Assembly (NCBI RefSeq): GCF_009856355.1
Contig: NZ_WMEW01000002.1
Coordinates: forward strand, 124,001-188,000
DNA length: 64,000 bases
Source: Halobacillus litoralis
Lineage (GTDB): Bacteria; Bacillota; Bacilli; Bacillales; Halobacillaceae
Direction of reading: 5' to 3'
Shown here piece by piece: positions 1 to 8,548 of this stretch (positions within the stretch are counted from its first letter, which is position 1; each line of letters begins with the position of its first letter). Below the pieces are notes generated by a model that searched no databases, was not told the DNA's origin, and saw only the letters and a program-made list of their open reading frames with translations. The position numbers and the translations under genes are program-made.

Positions 1-146
1 TACAATTGAGTGTCTGGAAGCAGAACAAGTTTGAATCTGCCGTCCCCCTCCAGATCCGTAGCCTCACTGCTTACGGTATAAGCAACGGCAAGACTGAGAA
101 ATAGTATAAGAAGGCTCTCATTCATCCAGAAAACCGCCGTTCTCAC
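1..146 (-). CDS. Metallophosphoesterase, N-terminal fragment (runs off the window)
   Basis: This is the first 48 codons of a leftward gene cut by the window edge. A GTG start at 144-146 lies five bases after an AAGGAAGGG ribosome site; an ATG seven codons on is an alternative. The product starts with a hydrophobic signal segment (LLILFLSLAVAYTV) and then reads FKLVLLPDTQLY. That last string resembles the opening metal-binding strand of calcineurin-like phosphoesterases (usually F-x-V-L-x-D-T-Q). An exported phosphoesterase is the best guess, but the catalytic core is not visible here. Confidence 0.6.
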   Translation of the reverse strand, partial: MRTAVFWMNESLLILFLSLAVAYTVSSEATDLEGDGRFKLVLLPDTQL

Positions 147-354
147 CGATACCCTTCCTTTCCTCTAAAAAGAACTAACCAGATTCCTCTGTGGTTCCTT
201 AGTGTGTCCATTCCAACACGGGATATGAAGGAACAGGACTGGGTCTCTTTGGAAAAAAGCGTGAAAAGGTTACAGGCCCAGACAAAATATTTTGAGTCTC
301 GAAACAAAATTGATAAGATAACCATAGGATTTTACAAAGAAATGAGGACAGGAT

Positions 355-1353
355 ATGACTGAAAAAACACTCTCACAAACGAAATACAGCGTTTTAGACC
401 TTGCTCCCGTAACAGAAGGCAGCACGCCCGCTGATTCCTTTAAAAATACTGTAGATCTGGCACAGCATGCTGAGCGTTGGGGCTTTAACAGATACTGGTT
501 AGCGGAACACCATAACATGCCGTTCATCGCAAGCTCGGCGACTTCGATAGCCATCAGCCACGTACTGCATCATACAGATTCCATCCGTGTCGGATCAGGC
601 GGGGTTATGCTTCCCAATCATGCGCCCCTCGTCGTTGCTGAACAGTTTGGTACGCTGGAAACTTTATTTCCCGGCCGCGTTGATCTAGGCCTCGGCCGGG
701 CACCTGGGACAGATCAACTGACAGCTGGTGCTTTAAGAAGAAATCTGGATAGTGATCCAAACGAATTTCCTGAGCAGGTGGAAGAATTAAGAGGTTACTT
801 TGCCGGGGAAAACCGGATTCATGCAGTCCCGGGGGAAGGGCTGAATGTGCCGATCTGGCTTCTTGGTTCCAGCGGATTCAGTGCCCAGCTGGCCGGACGG
901 CTGGGGCTGCCGTTCTCATTCGCCAGCCATTTCTCTCCCAACAATACCGAAGGAGCTCTGCGATTATACAGACAGCAGTTCCACCCCTCCGATGTATTGG
1001 ATGAGCCTTATGTGATGGTTGGTGTTAACGTGATCGCCGCCGATACAGATGAAGAAGCAGAATACCTGGCAACTTCTCTGCATCAGCAGTTCCTGAACCT
1101 CGTCCGTAATACGAACATGCTGCTTCAGCCTCCAGTTGAAAACATGGAGGACGTATGGACACCACGGGAAAAATTGGCACTCATGCAGCAGCTCGGTTCT
1201 TCAATCATTGGTAGTAAGGAAACCGTAAAAGCCAAACTGGAACAATTCCAGAAGGAAACAGAAGCTGACGAAATGATGATCATTTCTCAAATTTATGATC
1301 ACGACAAACGCCTCCGTTCCTACGAAATCATATCAGAAATTATGAACGCATAA
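355..1353 (+). CDS. LLM-class flavin-dependent oxidoreductase (bacterial luciferase-like)
   Basis: The 332-residue product is a TIM-barrel FMN/F420-type monooxygenase of the luciferase-like family, close to the single-chain YceB/MsnO8-type group. Typical stretches are LAEHHNMPF near residue 50, then [22 protein letters not shown] and, near residue 175, [13 protein letters not shown]. Length is normal for the family. The substrate cannot be predicted. It is transcribed divergently from the phosphoesterase fragment, stands alone, and ends in a strong bidirectional hairpin. A GAGGA ribosome site precedes the ATG. Family assignment is firm; specific function unknown. Confidence 0.88.
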   Translation: MTEKTLSQTKYSVLDLAPVTEGSTPADSFKNTVDLAQHAERWGFNRYWLAEHHNMPFIASSATSIAISHVLHHTDSIRVGSGGVMLPNHAPLVVAEQFGTLETLFPGRVDLGLGRAPGTDQLTAGALRRNLDSDPNEFPEQVEELRGYFAGENRIHAVPGEGLNVPIWLLGSSGFSAQLAGRLGLPFSFASHFSPNNTEGALRLYRQQFHPSDVLDEPYVMVGVNVIAADTDEEAEYLATSLHQQFLNLVRNTNMLLQPPVENMEDVWTPREKLALMQQLGSSIIGSKETVKAKLEQFQKETEADEMMIISQIYDHDKRLRSYEIISEIMNA

Positions 1354-1388
1354 ATAAAGAGCGTCCTGCCGGGACGCTCTTTATTTAT
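1354..1388 (+). terminator. Rho-independent terminator
   Basis: Near-perfect hairpin with arms AAATAAAGAGCGTCC and GGGACGCTCTTTATTT around TGCC, directly after the oxidoreductase stop codon. Confidence 0.9.
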
Positions 1389-1459
1389 GTCATATTTTAC
1401 TGTATTAACATCCCTTCTTCCTCCAAAGACTAGGAAGGATGTATAAGGAGGGATCTTAT

Positions 1460-1600
1460 ATGGGTAAGCGCACATCACAAATGAACGCCGCCAAAACAAA
1501 CAATCAAACACCAAAGGAAAGCCTGCCGGTGGAAGAAGAGACAGGACATCGTACGAATAAAAACCGCCCCAAATCGGGGCCGGGTGCCAATCAATTTTAA
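1460..1600 (+). CDS. Small hydrophilic protein, spore-protein-like, 46 aa
   Basis: A 46-residue reading frame preceded by AAGGAGGGATCTTAT and an ATG. The product (MGKRTSQMNAAKTNN at the start, KSGPGANQF at the end) is rich in Lys, Asn, Gln, Pro and Thr and has no hydrophobic segment. Size, composition and the strong ribosome site resemble minor small acid-soluble spore proteins, but I do not recognise a named family. Expression in the forespore is inference. It sits alone between two terminator-like hairpins. Confidence 0.6.
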   Translation: MGKRTSQMNAAKTNNQTPKESLPVEEETGHRTNKNRPKSGPGANQF

Positions 1601-1626
1601 GCAGGAGAGGGTGGGTGTCCCCCCTC

Positions 1627-2508
1627 TCACCTCTTATTTAAATGCAGATCTCCGGACTGTGTCTCAATCCGTATCACGTTCCCTTCATCCCCATTCCTAA
1701 GCACAGCTTTAAATGCATGCTCCTTTTTCTCTTCATACAACAAACCGTCCCAGTTTACAACGGCTTCCCCTGACCGGCTCATAAATGAGACCGTTCCATC
1801 TTCAAGAGAGGACGATGCAAAATTCACCTGCACATCTCCGCTGTTCGTTTCCACTTCCAAACCTGTGTGAGCCTGCATGCCGGTCAATGACAGATCTCCG
1901 GAGGCAGTGGTGACCATTGTTTCCCCTCCATCAGCCCCCTCTTCCGTAACGGACCCGCTTTTCGTTATGTATGTACGTACTCCTGCTGTAACAGCTTCTC
2001 CAGTAATATCTCCGCTGGATGTTTCAATCGCCAGCGTCTTCTGAACCTCATTATTCACCATGTCCACCGATCCCGACGAAGTCTTGATATCTAAAGACGC
2101 TGCTGCCATTCCCTCAATACGAATGTCTCCGGACGATGCCTGCATGGTTAGATCCTCATATTTCTTCTCAGGAAGCACGATGCTCAAAGAAGCATCTTTA
2201 AACGGGGAAAATGGAAGCAGGCGGATCCCTTTTCGTTCCACTTCTTCAATATGCAGTGCTCCCTCAGAGTAATGATACGTAAAAAGGGGCTGGTCGGTCT
2301 TTCCCTCTGCCCTCATTTCAACGCGGGGGACAGAGGCAGTCTGAATATCCACATCCATGGAAGTCACCTCAATTTCAATCCTCTCGACTTCTTGTTCTTC
2401 ATACTCAGTCACAGCGTTCACCTCCGGATTGTCCCATAAAGAATAAAAAACGACTCCTGAAACCAGAACAACAAGAAACAAACAGACGCCTGCCGCTATT
2501 TTTTTCAT
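1627..2508 (-). CDS. DUF4097 beta-strand repeat protein, LiaG-like, membrane anchored
   Basis: The 293-residue protein begins with a single hydrophobic anchor (residues 5-25) and continues as an extracytoplasmic beta-helix built of short repeats centred on SSGDI/TSSGDI/NSGDVQ, the hallmark of DUF4097 (putative adhesin; LiaG and YvlB in B. subtilis). LiaG itself is of similar length. The family is linked to cell-envelope stress loci, but no liaFSR-like genes are near, so a role is not established. AGAGGGGG lies before the ATG. The stop codon overlaps a GC-rich inverted repeat at 1604-1628 with no clear T-tract. Confidence 0.75.
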   Translation of the reverse strand: MKKIAAGVCLFLVVLVSGVVFYSLWDNPEVNAVTEYEEQEVERIEIEVTSMDVDIQTASVPRVEMRAEGKTDQPLFTYHYSEGALHIEEVERKGIRLLPFSPFKDASLSIVLPEKKYEDLTMQASSGDIRIEGMAAASLDIKTSSGSVDMVNNEVQKTLAIETSSGDITGEAVTAGVRTYITKSGSVTEEGADGGETMVTTASGDLSLTGMQAHTGLEVETNSGDVQVNFASSSLEDGTVSFMSRSGEAVVNWDGLLYEEKKEHAFKAVLRNGDEGNVIRIETQSGDLHLNKR

Positions 2509-2584
2509 AAAGCCCCCTCTTTCTTCGTTCCAATACTGGATACCACGCTGTCAGGTGTATACAAAAGGTGTACGCCCCTTTATT

Positions 2585-2761
2585 CTAAGAAAGGTCAAAC
2601 ACACCTCTGCACAGCCTTCCTATACATTCTAACAGCCAGAGAAGCAGGCGCCCGATACCGAAAACCACCTCAGGCAGCCAGCAAATACATTCTGTGAAGA
2701 TATCAAAAAAAGCTGAGCCGCGCTCCCTTCTTCTGCGCCTATCAATTTTATCGTGCTTCAC
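2585..2761 (-). CDS. Small basic/hydrophobic protein of unknown function
   Basis: A short gene with an unusually strong GGAGGAGG site. An ATG at 2767 abuts that site, whereas a GTG at 2761 lies six bases beyond it, so GTG (58 residues) is the better start; the ATG form has 60. The N-terminus is charged (KHDKIDRRRRRER) and residues 18-58 form a continuous hydrophobic stretch with three cysteines (CICWLPEVVFGIGRLLLWLL, then ECIGRLCRGVF). It could be a membrane-associated peptide. I do not recognise the family. Confidence 0.5.
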   Translation of the reverse strand: MKHDKIDRRRRRERGSAFFDIFTECICWLPEVVFGIGRLLLWLLECIGRLCRGVFDLS

Positions 2762-2829
2762 ATTCATCCTCCTCCGTTATGTCCCTGTATACGGAAAAGA
2801 ATGGAAAAAAGTTTCACATCTTACAGAAT

Positions 2830-3822
2830 TTATAATCCGGTTTGTTTTATATCCTCCACCCACGTGTCTTGAGGTACAGGACCTTTCTCTTCTTTTTCTA
2901 CGGGTCTCTTCGACCAAAAGGTTGCAAGTATAGGACCTGAAATATTGTGCCATACCGCAGCAAGAACGTTTGGCAGCGCAGCCAGGGGGCCGAAGTGAGC
3001 CGTAGCAAGAGCTACACCAAGACCGGAGTTCTGCATCCCTACTTCAATGGAAATCGCCCGGCGCTTGCTCTCATCCAGCTTCATTACTTTAGCTGTCCCA
3101 TAACCTAGAGACAAACCGAAAAGGTTATGAAGCATAACCGCAGCAAAAACCATCACGCCGGAGCTGACGATGCTGTCTACGTTCGCAGCCACGACAGCCA
3201 TAACAATAATGATGATAGCCAGAACAGAGATCAGCGGAATGATGGACGTGCCTTTATCGACAGCCGCCGGGGCGAGCTTACGTACACCTACTCCGAGGGC
3301 AATCGGAACAATAATGACCTGAACGATCGAAACAAACATGGATACCGGGTCCACAGGCAGCCACTGCCCAGCCAGGGCCAAAAGAATTAATGGTGTGAAA
3401 ACAGGAGCAAGAAGGGTCGACAACGATGTCATAGCTACTGACAAAGCCAGATTCCCTCTGGCAAGAAACACCATGACATTTGAAGACGTCCCTCCGGGCA
3501 CTGAACCGAGCAGCACAAGTCCTGCCGCAAGCTCTGCCGGAAGATTCAACAAATAAGCAATGGCGAAAGCAGCCAGGGGCATGATTAAAAATTGAGACAA
3601 CACCCCTATGATGACTGGAAGCGGTTTTTGTACAACCATCTTAAAATCCACCGGTTTCAGGGTAAGTCCCATTCCGAACATGACCACCCCCAGAAGGATG
3701 GTGATGTACGCTCCGAGCCCTAGGAAAGTCGAGGGGAGGAAAAAGGCGATCAGAGCAGCCCCCACCACCCAGAAAGCAAAGTACCTTCCAGCTATATGAC
3801 TGATAGATTCAAACATCTTCAT
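2830..3822 (-). CDS. Bile acid:sodium symporter (BASS) family transporter, YocS-like
   Basis: A 330-residue polytopic membrane protein with about nine to ten hydrophobic segments. Family signatures include GLGAYITILLGVVMFGMGLTL at the N-terminus, LVLLGSVPGGTSSNVMVFLA in the first crossing motif and SIEVGMQNSGLGVALA in the second. The GGTSSN and E-x-G-x-Q-N-S-G residues are those that bind sodium and substrate in BASS structures. Bacterial members move organic anions such as pantoate or keto acids, so bile acids need not be the substrate. The start overlaps the upstream dehydrogenase stop by four bases, which indicates translational coupling and possibly uptake of a hydroxy acid for that enzyme. 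Confidence 0.9.
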   Translation of the reverse strand: MKMFESISHIAGRYFAFWVVGAALIAFFLPSTFLGLGAYITILLGVVMFGMGLTLKPVDFKMVVQKPLPVIIGVLSQFLIMPLAAFAIAYLLNLPAELAAGLVLLGSVPGGTSSNVMVFLARGNLALSVAMTSLSTLLAPVFTPLILLALAGQWLPVDPVSMFVSIVQVIIVPIALGVGVRKLAPAAVDKGTSIIPLISVLAIIIIVMAVVAANVDSIVSSGVMVFAAVMLHNLFGLSLGYGTAKVMKLDESKRRAISIEVGMQNSGLGVALATAHFGPLAALPNVLAAVWHNISGPILATFWSKRPVEKEEKGPVPQDTWVEDIKQTGL

Positions 3823-5213
3823 TTGTTTGTCCTCCTTGTTGGCACGAGTTTATCCGGATTCATGATTCCTTTTGGATCGAGGGCCTGTTTAATTTTCTCC
3901 ATAACGTCCAGGGCGGCCCCGTGTTCCTGCTTCTGGTATTTCATCTTTCCTCGTCCAACCCCATGTTCGCCCGTCGATGTTCCGCCACATGCAAGTGCAT
4001 ATTCTACAATAGCTTCATTCAACTGCCCCGCCTTTGCGGCTTCCTCCGGATGATCCGGGTCCAGCATCAGAAGCGCATGGTAATTCCCGTCCCCCACATG
4101 GCCCAGAATCCCCGCATGTAGTCCAAGTTCTCCAATGACACCACGGGCGTGATTGACAGCTCCAGCCAGTTCAGAAATCGGAACGCACACATCCGTCACC
4201 ATCAGCTTCCTGCCGGGAAAGCTGTGGATATAAGCATAAGCCAGCTGATGCCGCGCTTCCCACAGCTTCACCCGAGCGGCATTGTCCTTTTCGAAAAGGA
4301 TGCCCTGACATTGATGCTCCTGTACAATGGCCTTCACAAAATCGACATCTTGTGAAAGCCCGGATTCATTTCCATGAAACTCCAGGAATAACGTCGGCTT
4401 TTCTTCATACGTGGTGTTGTTGAATTGGTTCACCTGCTGAATCGAACGGTCGTCCACGAGCTCCACTCTTGCAATAGGAACACCTGCCTGCAGGATGGAC
4501 ACCACAGCCTCCACGGCATCATTGACGGAAGGAAAAACCGCCCTTCCCGCAGTAATGTGCTCAGGAATGCCATAGACTCTGAGGGTCAATTCCGTTATGC
4601 ATCCGAGTGTTCCCTCTGAACCGACATAAAGACTGTTCAAATGATAACCGGAGGATGACTTCCTCGCCATACTCCCTGTATGTATACAGCTTCCATCAGG
4701 TGTGACCACCTCCAGGTCATGTACCTGATCTTTCATGACGCCATATTTGACCGATGTTGTCCCACTGGCATTGGTCGCTGCCATCCCTCCAAGGGTGGCA
4801 TCTGCACCGGGATCTACCGTGAAGAACAAACCGTATTTTTTTAATTCCTTGTTTAATTGAGATCTGGTTACACCCGGCTGGACTTTCACCAGAAAATCTT
4901 TATCCCTCACTTCAAGGATTTTGTTCATTTGTGAAAAATCAATCGTTATCCCCCGCTCATATGGAATAACGTGACCCTCAAGGCTTGTCCCCAGACCAAA
5001 CGGAACGATTGGGATCCCTAAGGCATCCGCTGCTTTTACAACGGCCTGAACCTCCTCCGTTGTCTCAGGAAAGACAACCACCTCCGGTCCTGCCGGTTGA
5101 TGATAGGACTCATCCCTGCTGTGATGATCAAGGATCGTTGGATTTGTTGAAAGTTGGTGTTCCTGAAGCACATGCTTCAATTCTTGTATGAGATCCGTCA
5201 TATCTACTGCCAC
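3819..5213 (-). CDS. FAD-linked 2-hydroxyacid dehydrogenase, GlcD/D-lactate dehydrogenase type
   Basis: A 464-residue flavoprotein with an N-terminal PCMH FAD-binding domain (VVPFGLGTSLEGHVIPYERG around residue 70, then VQPGVT and DPGADATLGGMAATNASG) and a C-terminal FAD-oxidase domain ending in the family signature GGTSTGEHGVGRGK. It probably oxidises glycolate, D-lactate or a related 2-hydroxyacid; the substrate is not resolved. No iron-sulphur partner subunit is present. The start is a GTG seven bases after AGGAGG. It forms a two-gene operon with the BASS transporter, and the overlap suggests matched import and oxidation of one organic acid. Confidence 0.88.
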   Translation of the reverse strand: MAVDMTDLIQELKHVLQEHQLSTNPTILDHHSRDESYHQPAGPEVVVFPETTEEVQAVVKAADALGIPIVPFGLGTSLEGHVIPYERGITIDFSQMNKILEVRDKDFLVKVQPGVTRSQLNKELKKYGLFFTVDPGADATLGGMAATNASGTTSVKYGVMKDQVHDLEVVTPDGSCIHTGSMARKSSSGYHLNSLYVGSEGTLGCITELTLRVYGIPEHITAGRAVFPSVNDAVEAVVSILQAGVPIARVELVDDRSIQQVNQFNNTTYEEKPTLFLEFHGNESGLSQDVDFVKAIVQEHQCQGILFEKDNAARVKLWEARHQLAYAYIHSFPGRKLMVTDVCVPISELAGAVNHARGVIGELGLHAGILGHVGDGNYHALLMLDPDHPEEAAKAGQLNEAIVEYALACGGTSTGEHGVGRGKMKYQKQEHGAALDVMEKIKQALDPKGIMNPDKLVPTRRTNK

Positions 5214-5337
5214 TGCTATTCCTCCTGCCTGTATTGTGTCTCACATTATACATAATAGTCTGAATTTTACAACAGGAGGTCGTTTTTTTCATTTTTTTCT
5301 AAATGATTCAGGGCCATTAAGTTACTTACACAATAAA

Positions 5338-5372
5338 AAAGCACTCCTGCTTTCGACAGGAGTGCTTCATTT
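5338..5372 (-). terminator. Rho-independent terminator of the amtB operon
   Basis: On the minus strand, arms AAGCACTCCTG and CAGGAGTGCTT are followed by a T-run. It overlaps the end of the exonuclease gene and closes the amtB-nucleotidyltransferase-exonuclease operon. Confidence 0.85.
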
Positions 5373-6086
5373 AAAAGAAGCGAGTTTTGTATAGACTTCT
5401 CCAAGCGTCAGGTACCCGTTCTCCCGCGCTTCCTTGACCCCCTGAATCCATAAAGCTGCTGCAGCCTTGGCATCAGATAGAGCATGATGCCGGTGATCAA
5501 TCGATACTTCATACGCCGCACAGCACTCATCAAGGGAATTCAGATCCTGGTTGGGACGATTCACTTTGGTAAGAAAAGTCGTATCAAGGAGCCGGTGCCG
5601 GAATTTCCGCTTCATTTCCGTCCACGCCGCGTGGTTCATAAATTTACGCTCATGTCCGGCGTGATGGGCAACTAAGACATCACTTTGGATATACCTGTAA
5701 AAATCGTGCAGGACTTCCTCCAGCGGCGGAGCTTTCTCTGTCATTTCCTTTGTAATTCCTGTGAGGCGGGTGACCTCATCAGAAATGGAAGCACGGCACT
5801 GGACGAGCGAATAGAAGGACTCCTTTTCTATCTGCAACCCTCTGATTTTCACAGCCCCTATTGAGAGAATACGGTCTCCTTGATAAGGGTGAAAGCCGGT
5901 CGTTTCCAAATCAAAGACGACTACGGGAAGATCAGCAAGCGGCAGATCCAGCACATTTTTTTCCTTGATTTCGCGCTCCAGATTTCTAATATAAGCCTGG
6001 TTGGAAGCACTGCTTTGATCCAGGGATGAAAAGCCGCTTCCGAGCCGGCCGGAGAGATCTTTTACAAATTGAGTAAATGGATTCAT
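5367..6086 (-). CDS. DnaQ-like DEDDh 3'-5' exonuclease
   Basis: A 239-residue protein with the three exonuclease motifs of the DNA polymerase III epsilon family: Exo I FDLETTGFHP (near residue 57), Exo II LVAHHAGHERKF (near 138) and Exo III HHALSDAKAAA (near 200, the catalytic His five residues before Asp). About 50 N-terminal residues precede the domain. The gene overlaps the upstream nucleotidyltransferase by four bases. The same two-gene arrangement recurs at 58427-61092. Substrate is unknown; the fixed partnership suggests a nucleotide-signal or RNA-end role rather than replication proofreading, which is inference. Confidence 0.85.
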   Translation of the reverse strand: MNPFTQFVKDLSGRLGSGFSSLDQSSASNQAYIRNLEREIKEKNVLDLPLADLPVVVFDLETTGFHPYQGDRILSIGAVKIRGLQIEKESFYSLVQCRASISDEVTRLTGITKEMTEKAPPLEEVLHDFYRYIQSDVLVAHHAGHERKFMNHAAWTEMKRKFRHRLLDTTFLTKVNRPNQDLNSLDECCAAYEVSIDHRHHALSDAKAAAALWIQGVKEARENGYLTLGEVYTKLASFK

Positions 6087-7075
6087 AGCACTCCCTCTTT
6101 AGATAAAACCGTTCTGGCATACTCAAAAGCTTGATGACCGTATTTCATCCAGGATTTCAGCTGCTTTTTTTCTTCCGTTATCAGAGAATGGACAGGAACA
6201 TAGTGCACCCCGCCATACCCATCCGACTCCCCCGCCTTATGGAGCCGGAACTGAAGAAATTCACGGAACTGCTGTTTATAAAAACGAAGCTCCGGAAAAT
6301 CCTCCTCCAAATCGGCATACCTTGACAGAGTTGATGGGACATACAGTTGTTTATAAAAAGCCAACAGCCTCGCTGCATTGACAAACGGAAAGTAAATGGT
6401 CTGTTTAAGATCCACGCTGCCCTGTCTGCTTCCTTTTTGTTCCGGAAGCAGCTGACCGAATACTCCCTTCCCTTTTTTCATATACTTCACGTTCTCAACA
6501 AATCTTTGATACAGGTGAGGCTGCTCATGTAATGTGGTGAAAATCCCATTTTTCACAGGTTGCAGCATATCTTTTCCACCAGCGAGAACTCGTGAATCGA
6601 AGAAGATCTGTATATGACGCAGAGCCTGCCAGTCCTCCTGCTGAAGCCATCCTGATACCTGCTGCTTCATTTCCTCTTTGGGCTGACACCAGACTGGATT
6701 GGAGGACATGACATCTCCTTCACATTCTTCATAGCCGACAGCGGCAAGACCGCGTTTGATTTCAGCACCAAGGGAGAGAAAATAATCCTGATCAGCTCTT
6801 CCTCCTTCAAAAATAAGACCGTGGTCCTGATCACTCCAAATGGACTGTTCACAACGTCCCGCGCTCCCCATCAGATAAAAAGCAAACGGAGCAGGCGGCT
6901 TTCCCTGCTCCATCTCCACCCGTTCCTCTGCAAGCCTTATCGTCCGGGAGATGAGCTGATCATGACACACATTCAATTGTTCAGGATCCGGTATCAGGCC
7001 GGGCATCACCTTCTCCCGCCATGTACGCAGCTCTTGATAGCTTTCGTGCATATCAACGCCACCCTTTATCTCCAT
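6083..7075 (-). CDS. DUF294 putative nucleotidyltransferase, short GlnD-like form
   Basis: A 330-residue protein consisting of the DUF294 nucleotidyltransferase core and the DUF294_C helical domain. The active-site signature is GSAGRCEQSIWSDQDHGL (G-S then D-x-D), which belongs to the polymerase-beta fold that includes the PII uridylyltransferase GlnD. Unlike the paralogue at 58427, it lacks the N-terminal cyclic-nucleotide and CBS domains. It starts immediately after the amtB stop; an internal ATG at 7051 with an AAAGGGTGG site is an equally good start. Joined to an ammonium transporter, it may modify a nitrogen-signalling target (inference). Confidence 0.82.
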   Translation of the reverse strand: MEIKGGVDMHESYQELRTWREKVMPGLIPDPEQLNVCHDQLISRTIRLAEERVEMEQGKPPAPFAFYLMGSAGRCEQSIWSDQDHGLIFEGGRADQDYFLSLGAEIKRGLAAVGYEECEGDVMSSNPVWCQPKEEMKQQVSGWLQQEDWQALRHIQIFFDSRVLAGGKDMLQPVKNGIFTTLHEQPHLYQRFVENVKYMKKGKGVFGQLLPEQKGSRQGSVDLKQTIYFPFVNAARLLAFYKQLYVPSTLSRYADLEEDFPELRFYKQQFREFLQFRLHKAGESDGYGGVHYVPVHSLITEEKKQLKSWMKYGHQAFEYARTVLSKEGVL

Positions 7076-8338
7076 TTAAGCCCCTGAATTCGACTTCGGT
7101 GGTGTCAGGTTCTCAGGATACCCATAGCCTCCATGTTCACTGATATCAAGACCCATAATCTCTTCTTCTTCAGAAACACGGAGCCCCCCCATCGCCTTAT
7201 CCATGACCTTCAAGATGATGAAGGAAACAATAAACGCATAGAGACCAGAACTCACGACCCCCAGAATCTGGACGCCCAGCTGTTCAAATCCCCCGCCGTA
7301 GAAAAGTCCGGGACGACCGACAACAGCAAGTTCCGGCGTTGCAAACAACCCGTTGGACAACGTACCCCAAATCCCCACCGTGCCGTGAACGGAAAGAGCA
7401 AAAATAGGGTCGTCGATTCTCCGTTTATCAAAGAACCTCATACTGAAAAAGACGAACGCTCCTCCGATTAAGCCGATCAAAACAGCCGCCCACGGAGCAA
7501 CGAAGGCACAGGAGGCTGTAATGGCTACCAGACCCGCCAAAGCTCCGTTCAGCGTTGTCGGTACATCTGCTTTCCCTGTTACGGCCCAGACCATAAGCAT
7601 CGCCCCTACAGCCCCCGCGCCTGCTGCCAGCTGAGTATTTAAAGCGACATAACCGAAAAAGGCATCCGCGACACCAAAAGTACTCCCCGCATTAAAACCA
7701 AACCAGCCTACCCAGAGAATAAGCACACCGAGAGCTGTGAATACCTGGTTATGACCGGCAATCTCGTTCGATGTACCGTCTTTATTGTATTTACCAATCC
7801 GCGGTTTTAAGATCATGGTAGCTGCCAGGGCCGCCATTGCACCTGTCAGGTGAACAACAGTGGAACCGGCGAAGTCCTGTTTCCCGTGCTCCGCAAGCCA
7901 GCCGCCTCCCCAGATCCAATGAGCAATGACCGGGTAGATAAGTATAGAAAATAAGACCGCAAATATAACGTACCCCATCAGCTTCGCCCGTTCAGCAAAG
8001 CCACCGAAAGCAATGGTCATGGCAATAGCTGCGAATGCCAGCTGGAACATAAAATCAACCGACCCCGCGAGTCCTCCGCCCATTGTTTCTGCATCCCCGT
8101 AAAAGAACTGGGATAAGCCTACAAAGGCATTCCCCTCACCATAAATCAGTCCATATCCCACGGCCCAGAAAACCAAGGAAACAATTCCTACTGTAAAGAC
8201 GGTTTTCCCTGCAATGTGGCCGGCGTTTTTCATACGTGTCGACCCTGCCTCCAAAAGGATAAAACCTCCCTGCATCAATAAAACAAGAATCGTACAGACA
8301 ACAATCCATAGATTGTTCATTAAAAACGTGGCTTCCAT
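7076..8338 (-). CDS. amtB: Ammonium transporter Amt family
   Basis: A 420-residue, eleven-segment Amt/Mep/Rh channel. Diagnostic stretches are QGGFILLEAGSTRMKN at the N-terminus, FGGFAERAKL, STVVHLTGAMAALAA, GHNQVFTALGVLILWVGWFG and LSVHGTVGIWGTLSNGLFA. The two pore histidines fall in the VVHLTG and SVHGTVG segments. The gene carries GGAGGGG before its ATG and is preceded by two TnrA/GlnR-like boxes. Unlike B. subtilis nrgAB there is no glnK next to it; a GlnD-like nucleotidyltransferase and an exonuclease follow in the same operon. Confidence 0.95.
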   Translation of the reverse strand: MEATFLMNNLWIVVCTILVLLMQGGFILLEAGSTRMKNAGHIAGKTVFTVGIVSLVFWAVGYGLIYGEGNAFVGLSQFFYGDAETMGGGLAGSVDFMFQLAFAAIAMTIAFGGFAERAKLMGYVIFAVLFSILIYPVIAHWIWGGGWLAEHGKQDFAGSTVVHLTGAMAALAATMILKPRIGKYNKDGTSNEIAGHNQVFTALGVLILWVGWFGFNAGSTFGVADAFFGYVALNTQLAAGAGAVGAMLMVWAVTGKADVPTTLNGALAGLVAITASCAFVAPWAAVLIGLIGGAFVFFSMRFFDKRRIDDPIFALSVHGTVGIWGTLSNGLFATPELAVVGRPGLFYGGGFEQLGVQILGVVSSGLYAFIVSFIILKVMDKAMGGLRVSEEEEIMGLDISEHGGYGYPENLTPPKSNSGA

Positions 8339-8352
8339 GACTTACCCCTCCA

Positions 8353-8369
8353 TGTTAGATTTCTTAACA
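8353..8369 (-). promoter_or_regulatory. TnrA/GlnR-type box, amtB-proximal
   Basis: The minus strand reads TGTTAAGAAATCTAACA, matching the TnrA/GlnR consensus (TGTNANAWWWTMTNACA) at 16 of 17 positions. It lies 15 bases upstream of the amtB start, just before the ribosome site and downstream of the likely -10, a position suited to repression. Confidence 0.7.
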
Positions 8370-8376
8370 TCATGTG

Positions 8377-8408
8377 ATATATACTACTGTAACAAAGTCA
8401 AAATGTTA
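8377..8408 (-). promoter_or_regulatory. amtB: Putative amtB sigma-A promoter
   Basis: On the minus strand, TTAACA (8403-8408) and TAGTAT (8381-8386) are separated by about 17 bases, between the two TnrA/GlnR-like boxes. An alternative -10, TATATA, overlaps. Read by eye only. Confidence 0.4.
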
Positions 8409-8421
8409 AAACAATTGTTTA

Positions 8422-8438
8422 TGTGAGGATTCTTCACA
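8422..8438 (-). promoter_or_regulatory. TnrA/GlnR-type box, amtB-distal
   Basis: The minus strand reads TGTGAAGAATCCTCACA, 15 of 17 matches to the TnrA/GlnR consensus and a near-perfect palindrome. Its centre is about 55 bases upstream of the likely transcription start, close to the usual place for TnrA activation (about -50). Confidence 0.65.
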
Positions 8439-8548
8439 TTTTTCAAAAAAATATCCGGGGAGGGATTTATCAAGCTGCAACTTGATAGGCTGTGCTCCGT
8501 TTCCCCGTCTATCCATCCGCCATGGGCAGGGGGTGAAACATCGTAAAT

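Noticed and set aside
195..234. Inverted repeat GTTCCTT...AAGGAAC in the first intergenic region
   Set aside because: Seven-base arms around a 26-base loop are weak; it may be an operator, but nothing else supports it.
2830..5213. Reading the BASS transporter and flavoprotein as a bile-acid pathway
   Set aside because: The family name reflects animal homologues; bacterial members carry other organic anions, and no other bile-acid genes are present.
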